This document shows positions 45,057 to 56,313 of a stretch of 64,000 nucleotides of DNA, piece by piece. The DNA is taken from contig JBBHKE010003575.1 of the NCBI GenBank assembly GCA_037447655.1, forward strand, positions 1-64,000. The letters run 5' to 3'. Every line of letters begins with the position of its first letter. Position 1 is the stretch's first letter. Position numbers and translations under genes: made by a program. The stretch comes from Zygnema cylindricum (lineage: Eukaryota; Streptophyta; Zygnematophyceae; Zygnematales; Zygnemataceae). The notes below the pieces were generated by a model, which searched no databases, was not told the DNA's origin, and saw nothing but the letters and a program-made list of their open reading frames with translations.

Positions 45057-45731
45057 AACTACTAGATGCTTTACTAAGATTATATCTTCCCTTTTTAGAT
45101 CATAAACTCTATATCCTTTAACATCCTCATCATAACCTAATAAGTATCCCGATTTTCCTTTAGGATCTAGCTTCTAATTAGACTGATCTGTATCTAGACT
45201 GAATACTTGACTGCCAAAAACCTTTAAGTGAGATATGTCTGGTTTCCGACCTGTTCATCTCTCATAAGGTGTTTGAAGAACTCTATTTTTGAGGTAATTA
45301 GCACAGTTCATTGCTTCTGCCCAAAACCTTTTTCTTATCTTCTTATCTGACAAAATACTTCTAGCACTATCACTTAGTGTTTTATTTAACCTTTCAGCTA
45401 CCCCATTGTGTTCCGGGTTTTCTGGAACTGTCTTTTGGTGTTGGACCCCATTTTCCCTCAAAAAAACTTCAAACTAGTTAGAAGTATACTCTCCACTATT
45501 GTCACTCCTTATTCTCTTCATTGGAGTTTCATGGAGTTTTTCGCTTCGTGCTTTATATTGTCTAAAACAATCCTGAGCTTCGGACTTGTTTTTCAAAAAA
45601 CACACTCGGGAATACCGAGACCAATCATCAGTGATGGTCATCATAAACTCTTCCTCCCCGGTGAGGGCACTTTAGCTAGTCCCCAAATATCTGTGTGTAC
45701 TAGATCTAGAATTTTTTCTCCCTTATAGGTG
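45057..45731 (-). pseudogene. Integrase part, element C, 3' of nested LTR
   Basis: RSDNSGEYTS, VQHQKTVPENPEHNGVAERLNKTL and NCANYLKNRVL are visible, with the catalytic Glu present. Stops occur near 45476 and 45175, and a short deletion near 45270 removes part of the TSAVKG linker. It continues beyond the nested LTR at 46785. Confidence 0.82.
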
Positions 45732-46779
45732 TGAAACTCTGAGACATCCATAAGTCCCCAAAGTAGACAGCTTCCAAGAAGCCTCTAGGATAATCCTGAC
45801 CCCTTATTGTTCAAGCAAAAATAACTGCCACATTGGTAGACAAAATCCTTGACCACCTGCACCTCTGTGAAGGCAAGACTCCCCTGAGTCGGTAGCAAAA
45901 AGAATCTCTGAATTTGCTCCCCTGAGCAGTAAGTTATGGAGGGTCAAAGTTGACCTTTTGTACAGAAGCTCTCTGAAGAGGGGGTCCTATCTTTTAATTT
46001 TTCTAAGTCCTATCTCTCTCACAGACTCTATCTACTAATGTACGGAACCAATCAGAATTGAGTTCCGTACGCAAAAGTACAGCTGCCAGTGTACTTTAGG
46101 TACGGACATTGTACGACATCGCCTAAATGTCGACACATGTCAAATCCGGATTCGGTGCCATAATCTCCGGAGATTCTACAATCCAACGGAATTTCGCCAC
46201 GCGTCATCCGATGTGGCGATGGCCACAAACCGCCAAAATCTTCCTCCGTGATCTCGACGCTAATCTCGACCGTCTGATTAAATTCGGATTTAATCGTAGC
46301 CGTAATAAATACATACACAATATTTGTTTCACTTACGAAACAAATGCGCGGTATTGATTTTTGTTCGTACCGTAATTCGTACATTATATATTACTGGATG
46401 TTTGTATCCCGTAATCCATTTCAGTTAAATGATTTATCGCACGTATAATCATTTAAATAAATATCAAACTATATAGTATGTAACACTACTGCTAGACTTA
46501 ACGGCTAAGGCTACGGGCTACTTCCTGTCTGCCGGCCGGTAGGTACAAGGATCAAATCCTGCCGCCGGCACATACCTTTTAAATAAATAAATAAACCCTA
46601 ATATAAAATTCCCGTAAACCTCAGGATAGCCAAGGTAGCCATGGCTCTAGCTTCCTCTCCAATTTCTCAGTGACTGCGACAAGTTTGAGAGTTGGAGAGA
46701 GAAGTTAGAGATAGACTGCCTCGGCTTCTATATTTCTTTTCAGACCTAGAAAATACTAATAGAACCATTAGTTTCTACA
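45732..46779 (-). mobile_element. Solo LTR of family C nested in element C integrase
   Basis: A 1048-bp LTR with a perfect 5-bp TSD AGGTG (45727-45731 and 46780-46784). The integrase reading continues across the two sides. In element orientation it begins TGTAGAAACTAATGG and ends CTCAGAGTTTCA. It shows that family C moved again after element C had landed. Confidence 0.95.
46494..46571 (+). other. tRNA-like module in family C solo LTR (antisense to element)
   Basis: ACTTAACGGCTAAGGCTACGG gives an A-box-like block. AGGATCAAATCC at 46548-46559 matches the B box except for one position, and CTGCCGCCGGCA and TTTT (46577-46580) follow. Spacing is about 8 nt longer than in family A, as in tRNAs with a longer variable loop. 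Confidence 0.5.
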
Positions 46780-46784
46780 AGGTG

Positions 46785-47204
46785 GTTGTTTTAGGAAAGG
46801 GTAATCTATGTGTTTTACCTTGAGCACATCCACTACAGTCACTTAGATTCTCACTCTCACCAAACTGAATCCCTTCCACCACTCCCATCTTTTTCATCTC
46901 TCTTAACTTGTCTAGATTCACATGCCCAAGCCTCTTATGCCAAATCATAATATCATGAACACCAACATAATAAAGTTTCTTCTTTTCATTACTTAAAACC
47001 AGCCTAAACATCCCATGGCTACCTTTCTCAGCAATGAAATAGACATCCTCCTCAAAACTAGCAGTAAAGACTCCTTCCCTAGTGCTAGTAAAAAAACCCT
47101 TATCATCTAATACGGACGTAGAGATGAGGTTTTTGTTCAGCTCCGGAATAAACAATACATTGGAGAATGTTACTATGGATGTCTTTCCTTCTACTAACAC
47201 TTTC
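46785..47204 (-). pseudogene. Protease-integrase linker of element C, 5' of nested LTR
   Basis: It encodes LVEGKTSIVTFSNVLFIPEL, STSVLDDKG, WHKRLGHVNLDKL and CSGCAQGKTHRLPFPK without a stop, i.e. the end of the protease domain and the zinc-binding GAG-pre-integrase. The catalytic DSG would lie beyond 47204 and is absent. Confidence 0.87.
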
Positions 47205-48170
47205 TGTTGAAAATGGAGGTATTTTGTAGTCTTCTTATGGACTTACTGCAACCCTCATACTTGTTGTAGTCACTGAGGACCTGTATAAAGCCATGGCTGC
47301 CTGCTGCAGCTAAAGGAGACAGGCAGATCATTCAGGGCAGTTTTTCTGTGCAAAATAAATTACTGCACCTTGTGAGAATTGACCCAGTGACCTCTGGATG
47401 ATAACCGTACGGACCAGCCGTACGCCTTATCCAGTAAGCCTTGAAGATTCGATACATGTATATGGCGCGATAATAATTTAAAGTTGTACAGCACCGGACA
47501 TTTCATTTAACAAATTACGGAACGATTTATGCATGGAAACATACCGCGTCGCACGAAATCGGGACCGCACGAAATTTACGAATTAACATTTAATTTCGTC
47601 GGACGAAATTAAAATGTCTAGATCGAACGACTCACAATGGGGGTCGGAATACCGGAATAGACATTTGGCGGTTTGCGGAGCAGATGTCGGCGGATGACAC
47701 GTGGCAACATATGGTTGGACAGCGGACATTACGGGAGGAGCAACTACGGCTCCGGAACTGACACGCGTCAGCGGACCGGCCATGCCTTACTATGGCCGTA
47801 CAAGAAGTACAACGGTACCTGTACCTTCTTGTAATTTACAGTAATATGATTGGTCTAGTACCTTAGAGATAGGTTTAGAGAGGTAGCTTAGGACTTAGAA
47901 AAATTAGAAGATAGGACCCTCTCTCCCAGAGAGCTTCTGTACAAAAGGTCAACTTTGACCCTCCATAACTTACTGCTCAGGGGAGCAAATTCAGATATTC
48001 TTTTTGCTATCGACTCAAAGGAGTCTTGCCTTCACAGAGGTGTAGGTGGTCAGGGTTTTTGTTCGCCAGGGTGGCAGTTATTTTTGCTGAAACACAAAGG
48101 GGTCAGGATTATCCTGAAGGCTTCTTGGAAGCTGTCTACTCTGAGGACTTATGGAGGTCTCAGAGTTTTT
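47205..48170 (+). mobile_element. D/C chimeric LTR, plus orientation
   Basis: It begins TGTTGAAAATGGAGG. The first about 700 bp follow the LTR of element D (CATACTTGTTGTAGTCACTGA, CACGTGGCAACATATGGTTG). From about 47905 the text (GATAGGACCCTCTCTC, CTTCTGTACAAAAGGTCAAC, CTCAGAGTTT) follows the reverse complement of the family C LTR instead. The expected terminal CA is replaced by TT, no primer-binding site follows, and CTTTC before it has no partner after it. Confidence 0.8.
47372..47440 (-). other. tRNA-like module in D-type LTR (antisense to element)
   Basis: Read on minus: CTTACTGGATAAGGCGTACGG, then AGAGGTCACTGGGTCAATTCTC (B-box-like GGGTCAATTCTC, 47374-47385), then TTTT (plus AAAA at 47352-47355). 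The A-to-B distance is near 50 nt. Confidence 0.5.
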
Positions 48171-49529
48171 GTCTTTTGTGGAGACCGTAGCTCGGGTGGG
48201 TGGTTAGCACTATCCTCTCTTTGGGCGGTTTGGACTTTTGTTGTTTGAAGTTTAGAAGAGTCTTTTTGGATCCGTACGGCGGAACCGAGGGGTGAGGGAG
48301 ACTCATACCTGTCTTCGGGGCCATTGGGAGAGTTTCCTTCTTTTGAGTTTGGTCATCATTGCACTCCGGGGTATGTTTGCTTGCTTCACCAATGTCATTT
48401 ACTTTTATCTTTATTTCCATTCTCTGGGGCAAGGTGATATTGTTTAATCTGAAAGAGCCGATTTTTATTGTTTGTATATTTTTGCGTGGAAGTTATTTGC
48501 ATACTCTTGTGGTTGTCGTTGGGTTTCTGTCTAGAGATCTTGTGGGCCGGATCGGATGACTAGCCTTCCTTTTCTATTCTTTGAAGAGTGGGCAAGGGAG
48601 TAGCATTTAGTAGGCTTCCAGTGGAAAAAGCACTGGAATCTGAAGGGGGGTACGGGGTACTTGTACTTTTCCATTTACTTTTACTCTCAATTCCACATTA
48701 TTACCTATGCATATCCCTTGGGGGGAAAGATAGAGAAGGGCATGGTCACGGGTTTTGGGATTCATCAGCATTTGGGGTGGATGGCAGGTTTCTCATGCAC
48801 ACCTCACAGGACATTTTACCTGAACCTCACGGTCCCCAGGCTTGCTCGACAAGCTTTAGTTTTTTTTATGCCTCGAGCGTTAGGGAGAGAGAGTTTCACG
48901 ACTTAGCATATGTTAGGATGTAAGTTCGTTTCATTACACACCAAAATTGATGTTCCACTAGATCGATAGGGATTACACCTTTGTATACACTCCCGAGACA
49001 CAAATCACTACAAGAAAGAAGACACTCCATAATATCCGGTTGTTAGTGCATAGATACACTTGAGGACAAAATGGCATTTGGAGATTTGTCTACGGTTCCG
49101 AATCTGATATGTTCACGGCGGACGGAGCCCTCCAGCAAATGCTGGTCCGTGTGAACTACATACACGACAAATGACGTGGCATAAAGAATCCTACTACATT
49201 GTTAATATCTGGTAAGTAGATTTTTGTCTTTGTGTGGTTAGCTGATTAGTAAATGAATCTTTTTGAATAACGTACCTTGTTCGGTTTGAGCCGTAGGTAT
49301 TTATTGTACAGCTCGTATGCCTGTGTACGTTCAGCAGCATAGGCTTTAGTGTATATTATTAGGACTAGACAACTTTGACGGTATGAACAGTTTGTTGTCA
49401 AAAACTGTACAGCCTGTTTTTGGCATATTTATCTGTGAATATCTTCCAGATCTGTGGACGAAATTGTTTGTTAACTTCTGTGTGTGTTAATTCTGATGTT
49501 TTTTACATTTTGGTAGATTTCCAGAGCTA
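48171..49529. other. Unassigned stretch ahead of element D gag
   Basis: No homology recognised. Open frames at 48588-48923 lack domains. A donor-like ATCTGGTAAGTAG at about 49207 and a pyrimidine-rich TTTTGGTAG at 49516 could bound an intron in a leader, but this is speculative. Confidence 0.35.
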
Positions 49530-49622
49530 TTGTGTCTCTCGTTCGATTTTCTATCAACTGTTAAAGTTCTTGTATTTTCAAACCGGTTTTTGAGAAAGTT
49601 TCTTGCTTGGTTTGGTTCCGAG

Positions 49623-50749
49623 ATGACTACACCGGCATCCTCATCGTCTCCATCCGCAAAATTGGGAGTTCCACCAGGGTTTGGAGGATCTCGGTTCACA
49701 GGAGGATCTGTGGGGGTAGAGGCAGAAGAGGATGTTGGAGAGAGCATCGTGTCAGACATAGGGAAGGAGAAGGGGAAGGAGAAACTTACACCGATGCCTA
49801 CTCGATCGCTTTTGGCAGCAGGTGTTCTGAAAAAACCGAGGCTAATGATAGTTAAATCTGGGATTTCAACAATACCGTGGCGACTCATTTTATTATCGGG
49901 CGTCTCACCCAAGCAGTGGCAACACCTCATCTTCATGTGGAATGGGCGGACGAGTTGTGGGAGGCACTTGTTAACATTTACAACAGTGGTATGATTCAGC
50001 AACAGAAGCTGGCAGATCAGATGGTACAGGCTTATGGGTACAAAGGGGGAAAGATGTTAGATTTTTGTAACGACTTGGCCGGGTTATTTATTTAGTCAGA
50101 GAGTGCAAGGAAAAAGGAGACCGAGAAAGAGAAGGTGAATACTTTGTTGATGAAACTCCCAGATGATTATTACAAATTATGAAAACATAACAGGGTTCAG
50201 GACTTGCCAGATCATCGATGGATCTGGAACTCCGTTGTGGGAATGATTTTGGTTCGGGAAAACACAATTGAGATTCGTAGAGGAGGAAAGAGTGTTCAGG
50301 CATTGGCTGCTGGAACTAATTGGGGAGACAAGGATTCCAAGAAACCTTATGGAAACTTTGGTGGAGGGGGAAGAGGAAATCAATCGGAAGGATCTGGATC
50401 GAGGCCTCCGAAGGGGCTTTGTCACTTTTGTAAGAAGTCGGGACATTACATGGCGGAGTGTACTAAACTGACAGAGTTGAGATTGAAGGAGGAACAGGTC
50501 CAAAAACCAGCCGCAAAGAAAAAGAAGGCATTTGTGGGAACACAAGTCATCGGAGAGGACTCCGATGAGGACGATGGAGAACTTCTCCTCAACGAGGAGC
50601 TGGAGGTGAAAGGTGAGCCAGAGATTCCAAGGAGGCAAAAGTGTGCTTTCGGTGGAGTAAGAGAAGCTTCTGAAGAAGGATGGATTATTGATTCAGGAGC
50701 CTCTATGCATATGTGTAGAGAAAAACCATTGTTTACCAAAATGAGATAG
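49623..50749 (+). pseudogene. Gag and protease start, element D
   Basis: MTTPASSSSPSAKLGVPPGFG begins at 49623, with GKEKGKEKLTPMP after it. A frameshift near 49850 leads into ATHFIIGRLTQAVATPHLHV and YKGGKMLDFCNDLAGLF. Stops follow at about 50093 and 50178. From 50204 a 181-codon frame carries HRWIWNSVVGMILVREN, the zinc knuckle C-HF-C-KKSG-H-YMAE-C, an acidic spacer, EIPRRQKCAFGG and the protease DSGASMHMC (all catalytic and zinc ligands kept), ending in a stop at 50749. Confidence 0.85.
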
Positions 50750-50802
50750 ATCCCTACTGTAGAGATAGAGTAAAGGGATGGGAGAATAGTCACCACTAAT
50801 TA

Positions 50803-52411
50803 GTGGGATATGTGGATCTGAGAGTCTTGGTTGATGGAAAGGCATCCATAGTCACTTTCTCTGATGTTCTTTTTATCCCAGAGTTGAACAAGAATCTTAT
50901 CTCTACGTCGGTCTTAGATGATAAGGGTTTTGAGACTAGTACTAAGAAAGGAGTCTTTGTTGCTAGGTATGAGAATGAAGTGTACTTCACAGCTGAAAAG
51001 GGTAGCCAAGGAATGTTTAGGCTGAATTTGAGTAATGGAAAGACGGGAGTTTACTATGCTGGTGTAAGTGATTTGATGATGTGGCATAAAAGATTGGGAC
51101 ATGTGCATCTAGATAGATTAAAAGAAATGAAGAAAATGGGTGTAGTTGAGGGCATACATTTTGGAGATGATGAGACTTTGGATGATTGTAGTGGGTGTGC
51201 TCAAGGAAAAGCTCGCAGATTGCCTTTTCCAAAAGCCACAACATATAAGGGTGAAAAGGTTTTAGATTTGGTTCACACTGACATATGGGGACAGGCCAAA
51301 GTGCGATCAGTTGAAGGGAAAAGATTTATGCTTACTATCACTGACGATTGGTCTAGATACTCCAGAGTATATTTCTTGAAAAACAAATCTGAGGCTTCGG
51401 CTTATTTTAATGAATATAAATCATAGAGTTAAAAGCTTCATGAGACACCTATAAAGAGAGTGAGAAGTGATAATGGGGGGGAATTCACTTGTAATGAGTT
51501 TGAGGATTACTTGAAAGAGGAAGGAATTCAACACCAAAAAACTGTCCCAAAGAATCCAGAACAAAATGGTGTAGCCGAGAGACTAAATCAGACATTAAGT
51601 GATAGTGCCCGTAGTATGTTGACGGATAAAAAGATAAGGAAAAGTTTTTGGGGAGAAGCTATGAATTGTGCTAACTATCTCAAAAATAGAGTCCTTACCT
51701 CAGCTGTAAAAGGTCAAACACCTTATGAAAGATGGGGAGAAAACCTAACATATCACACTTAAAGGTGTTTGGAAGTCAAGTGTTTAGTTTAAACACAGAA
51801 AAATCTGATTGGAAGTTAGATGCTAGAGGAAATTCGGGATACTTACTTGGGTATGATGAGAACGTAAAAGGGTATAGAGTTTATGATCTTGGTAGAGAAG
51901 ACATAATTCTAGTAAAACACTTCGTAGTTATGGATGAAGGAAAATCCAGAGTTCCCTTTAATGACACTAAACCGGTCATAATTAGAATTGAATCCGAAAG
52001 TGAGTTAGATGCAGATTCTACTAACCGAACTCTGGTTCAGCCTGACCGTGCAGAGGAAGAGAAAAATCTGACCGAGAGTGACCCTCTTTTGGAGTCACAT
52101 CTTCCGATTCAAACCGAGGAAGAAAACGAGGAATACAGGAAATGGATGATGAACGACCGGAGATGGACTCCACAGATAGGGGAGAAGGTGAAGTTGTTCG
52201 GAGGAACCCGAGATTACCCTCGATTCCCGCGTCAGAATTTGAAGGAGGAAGGAGAAGCAGCAAGAGACTTCAAGAGAGACAAGTGAACAACAAGGTAACT
52301 AAGCTATCACATTTGAGCGAACCCCAGACTTACCAGAAGCAGTTAATAGTCTGGAAGGTGGTAGATGGGTCACAGCTATTAATGATGAGATGGCTTCCAT
52401 TATGGAAGTAA
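50803..52411 (+). pseudogene. Protease end and integrase, element D
   Basis: The 207-codon frame 50803-51426 includes WHKRLGHVHLDRL...CSGCAQGK and HTDIWGQ. A TAG at about 51424-51426 interrupts it. 51460-51762 has RSDNGGEFT and NGVAERLNQTL, so all three DDE residues are present. A frameshift near 51735 leads to GYDENVKGYRVYDLGREDII (51732-52286), and another frame at 52142-52411 carries SEFEGGRRSSKRLQERQVN. It is not translatable as one protein. Confidence 0.87.
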
Positions 52412-53869
52412 ACACTTGGGAGTTGGTGGATTGTCCTCCGGATAGAAAACCAATAAGGTGCAAGTGGGTAATAACACTATCAAGTGATACAAAGCCAGAT
52501 TAATGGCAAAGGGGTTCACACAGAAGGAGAGAATTGATTATGAGGAGACTTTTGCTCCAGTTCCGTCCGGATTCTACTTAGTCTCGCGGCAGCAAGAAGA
52601 CATGGAAGTGCACTAGAAGGACATCAAAACCGCTTTCTTACACGGAGAATTGGAAGAAGAGATCTTCATACGACAACCATAAGGATTTGTGGAGAAAGGA
52701 GAAGAAAGCAAGGTGTGCAAATTGATAAAGTCCCTTTATGGACTAAAGCAAGCTCCACGCCAATGGAACAAAAAGTTGGACGAGTTTTTTACAAGTTTGG
52801 GATATATCCGAATTAGTTCGGATCATTCCATCTACTTATTTGAGGAAGAGGAAGGTATAATTTTCATTGCCATATATGTTGATGATTTGCTTGTTTTGAG
52901 TAAATCAATGGTGAAAATTAATAGATTGAAAAAGGATCTAAAGAGTAGATTTGAAATGAAAGTTTTGGGGGAGGCAAAGTACATTTTGGGAATTCAAATG
53001 GAGAAGGATAGAGAAAAGAAAACAATTAGACTAACTCAAAAGGAAGCAATTGGGAATATGCTTGAAAATTTCAAATGGAAAAAGCAAATAGTTGTACGAC
53101 TCCAATGGACTTAAAGAATGGAAATTAGGGGAGCTTAGAGGAGGAAGTCTTGATCTTGGATAATGAGCTAGAACTTGAGGAAAGCAAGTTCATGCAAACT
53201 ATTCCGTACAGACAAGTTGTCGGTAGTTTGATCTACTTTATGAACTGTACTCGTCCGGATATAGCTACAATTGTGGGAGCATTAAGTAGGAGTCTGAATG
53301 ATCCTAGGAAGAAATATTGGGAAGCGGCCAAAAGGGTCATGCGGTATTTGGTAGGAACAAGAGATTTGTGGTTGCATCTGGGTGGGGATAACACTGACAT
53401 CACTACTTGGAGTGATGCTAGTTATGGGGATGCTCCGATGAGGAGGTGTACTTCTGGATATGTGTTGTATGTTGTGAATGGGGCTTGTTGTTCGAGCAAT
53501 AAGCAACAAAAGGTGATTGCTCAGTCCATCATGGAGGCTGAGTATATGGCCTCTTGTTCTGCTGTGAAAGAATTAATGTGGGTGAAATCTTTGCTTCAAG
53601 AATTGGGATACATGAAGAATGGAGTACAAAAGATATTTTCTGATAATCAAGCTGCGATTGCAATTGCAGCAAACCCTAAGCATCATTTTAAAGCAAAACA
53701 CATGGATATTCGTTTGAGCTTTGTTAGGGAGAAAGTTGAGAATAAAATCATTAGTTTGGAATATAGACCACATGGTGAGATGGTAGCAGATATGATGACT
53801 AAACCGGTTCCTTCTCCTAAATTAATATTTTGTAGGGAGAAGTGTGGACTGAAGCAAAAGATAGACTAG
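52412..53869 (+). pseudogene. RT-RNase H, element D
   Basis: The N-terminal RT (52412-52688) is heavily decayed, with several small deletions around the WVFKL and RYKARL blocks. 52689-53114 holds SLYGLKQAPRQW and YVDDLLVLSKS. A frameshift near 53080 and a stop at 53112 follow. 53150-53869 (239 codons) carries YRQVVGSLIYFMNCTRPDIA and RNase H SDASYGD, SIMEAEYMA, SDNQAAIAIA and ADMMTK, ending 13 nt before the LTR. Confidence 0.88.
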
Positions 53870-53882
53870 AAAATAAAGGGAG

Positions 53883-54830
53883 TGTTGAAAAAAAAAAGGT
53901 ATTTTGTAGTCTCTCTTGTGACCTTACTGCAGCCCTCATACTTGTCGTAGTCACTGAGGACCAGGCAGCCATGGCTGCCTCTAACAGCTAAAGAGACAAG
54001 CAGATCACTAATATTGTCTTTGCAAAACATAGTCTGCCAGTTGTGGGAATTGATCTAAGGACCTCTAGATGACCGCCCTAAGGACTAGCCATGCGCCTTA
54101 TCCAATAGGTCTTAGAAAAGCGATACACCTATATGACGCGATATTTATTTAAAGATGTACTGCGCCAGATATTCCCTTTTAAACAAATTACGCGACATAC
54201 CAGTTCGCACGAAATCGGACCGCACGAAATATCCGAATCGACATGTAATTTCGACGGACGAAATCAAATGTCCGGATCTTATCGAACAGCTCACAGTGGA
54301 GCCGGAATGCCGGAATATAAGTTTGGCGGTTTGGGGACCAGATGTCGGCGGATGACACGTGGCAACGTATGGTTGGACAGCGGATATTACGGGAGGAGCA
54401 ACTACGGCTCCGGAACTAACACGCGTCAGCGGTTCGGCCATGCCGTACTATGGTCGTACCAGAAGTACAGCGGTACTTGTACCTTCTTGTACTTTACAGT
54501 CATATGATTGGTCTACTACCATAGTAATAGGTTTAGAGAGGTAGCTTAGGACTTAGAATATTTTTTGGTTTTTCAGCCTCTCTCCCAGAGTGCTCCTGTA
54601 TTTATGGACCAACTTTGGTCAGCCATAACTCAATGCTCAGGGGAGCAATTTCAGTGATTCTTTTTGCAGCGGACTCAGGGGAGTCCAGGCTACATAGGTG
54701 TGTAGTAGTTTAGAGGTTTTTCTTCCCAGGGTGGGCCTTATTCATTGTCAAATTCAAAAGTGCATATACTATCCTAGAGGTTTCACATAAGCTAGACATT
54801 CTGTGTACCAATGGAGGTTACATAATTACA
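53883..54830 (+). repeat. 3' LTR of element D (about 948 bp)
   Basis: It begins TGTTGAAAAAAAAAAGG directly after the polypurine tract and ends CATAATTACA, like the end of family B LTRs. It contains the 18-bp perfect palindrome AGGCAGCCATGGCTGCCT (53963-53980) and, on minus, a tRNA-like module at 54042-54114. Confidence 0.85.
54042..54114 (-). other. tRNA-like module in element D 3' LTR (antisense to element)
   Basis: Read on minus: CCTATTGGATAAGGCGCATGGC, AGAGGTCCTTAGATCAATTCC (B-box-like GATCAATTCC within 54046-54057), then TTTT (plus AAAA near 54023). Confidence 0.45.
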
Positions 54831-55654
54831 GCAATCACATATGCGACCTCCAGAGTTGTGAACCTTAGCTTGTCACCTAAACTAGGTTTCTTCTCTTTGT
54901 GGGTACCCATGTTCACTAATTAATAAGGTAGATACGTGTTTTAGTTAATTAGCGTTGTTAAATACTAGTTTTAATTAACGTTGTTGTTTAATCCTTTAGA
55001 CAACACAATTTCTCTTGACTCTATTTTCTAAATGTTTCTTTTGTTTCCCCCTTTGTATTTTGATGGTTTTTCCATCGTAGGTTGCTTTATTTATAATACT
55101 GAATGCAGATTAAATTTAGTGTCAAATGTGAATGTCAATGTTTCCGTCAGCAAACTTGACATTCCTTGATTCTAACATTAAAGTAACGCCTGAAATTGCT
55201 ATGTGACCTAAATCAATGTGAGTCGCGGTTGCTATTTTGTTGACCTTCATATGATAAGACATGTGACAGTTGAACACTTACAATTTACAAGTGTTTTGAT
55301 AGCTCACACAATTTTGTAGATGCGTCTATTAGATTAACATGAATGGCTTTAATCTTCAATCCTTTAAATACTCAATCGTACAAATGTAGGTCATAAAATA
55401 TGTCGAACCAGCCAATAAATTTTGATTTTATTTGCTTTTTATACCAACAATTTGACTTTTGCAAATATAAAGCAGTTTTTTACATGTGCCCTTTTTGCAC
55501 TAAACCTAATTTATTACTTTACTCTACCGCAATTTCGCTTTATGTTTTAAGTGACATAAAATGTATTCATACCTCCTTTAAAAGGTTAAGGAAGGTAATC
55601 TCAGAATTAGCCCACAATTAGTCTTTCCATTTGCATACGCCATTTTTATGCAGC
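54831..55654. other. Non-coding, with a LINE-type 3' tail
   Basis: CCTTTGTATTTTGATGG-TTTTT-CCATCGTA at about 55050-55080 matches the tails at 23.9 kb (minus) and 63.96 kb (plus) and can form a GATGG/CCATC hairpin. The rest is AT-rich without a gene. Confidence 0.5.
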
Positions 55655-55857
55655 TACACCGCCCATCGTTATTAGTGTTAAAGAAAAGTTAGTGAAAATG
55701 CGAAATTAGAATTAATAATAATAATTTAGTGCAAAGTGACGTGGCTGATTTTGGTCCTTTTCCTTAAATAATGTTGTTTACTCTATTTTGTGATTTCTTG
55801 CCAAAAAAAGTCGCAACAGAATTAGTGTTATAAACACTAATAACGATGGGCGATATA
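55655..55857. mobile_element. MITE with CGCCCATCGTTATTAG ends
   Basis: The left TACACCGCCCATCGTTATTAG and right CTAATAACGATGGGCGATAT form a long, nearly perfect inverted repeat. The interior has GTGACGTGGCTGATTTTGG but no coding frame. Confidence 0.75.
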
Positions 55858-56313
55858 GTTGGTTTAGCAATTGGTAGTGAGTCGTTTAAATTATCTTTGT
55901 TATAACTTTGTAATTAAAACCTTTATCGTAAGTTGTGTTATGGGCTTTTCATGTGATCTTCTTAGATCGCTACTTTAATCAGCGACCGTCCAATCGTCTG
56001 AATCTGACGGTGTAAATAAAAATATTTGGTCCAAATGTTTTAATCGGTCCAATTTTTGGTCCGAATAGGTCCGAGTACAATATGGGTCTTAAGGTCATAT
56101 TGTATATTTTGCGTACAATCGGCATTTTGTATGGGCCTACTTTCACCTACTTTTGACCTATGATTAAAAGCTAGTAGTGAGTTTGCCAGTCGTTCGTTAG
56201 TGAGTCAGTAATGAGTCCTTCCGTTTCCAGGCAACATTTTTGTGCAGCTAGTTGGATTAGCAGCTGGTAGTGAGTCATTTCAATAAACTTTGTCACAACT
56301 TTTACATGGTGTA

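Larger units (their letters stand above)
41289..47204 (-). mobile_element. Copia LTR retrotransposon C, 5'-truncated and nested
   Basis: The minus-strand element retains its 3' LTR (41289-43087, enlarged by an insert), RNase H, RT, integrase and part of the protease-integrase linker. It is interrupted at 45732-46779 by a solo LTR of its own family. It stops at 47204, where a plus-strand D-type LTR begins; gag and the 5' LTR are missing. It inserted into element E after CAACC (41284-41288). The matching TSD cannot be checked because the far end is lost. Confidence 0.92.
49530..54830 (+). mobile_element. Copia LTR retrotransposon D, gag to 3' LTR
   Basis: A plus-strand element with gag, protease, integrase, RT-RNase H, a polypurine tract (AAATAAAGGGAG, 53871-53882) and a 3' LTR. 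A 5' LTR belonging to it is not certain: the D/C chimeric LTR at 47205 is the only candidate and the flanks do not match (CTTTC versus GCAAT). The gag start MTTPASSSSPS differs from A and B, and no initiator-tRNA anticodon-arm site is seen upstream. Confidence 0.85.

Noticed and set aside
48588-48923. 111-codon plus frame in the unassigned stretch before element D
   Set aside because: No domain, and a second frame overlaps it on the same strand. Length is within chance for this composition.
47205-54830. One complete 7.6-kb element made of both D-type LTRs
   Set aside because: The U5 halves of the two LTRs differ strongly, no primer-binding site follows the left one, and the flanks CTTTC and GCAAT do not match.
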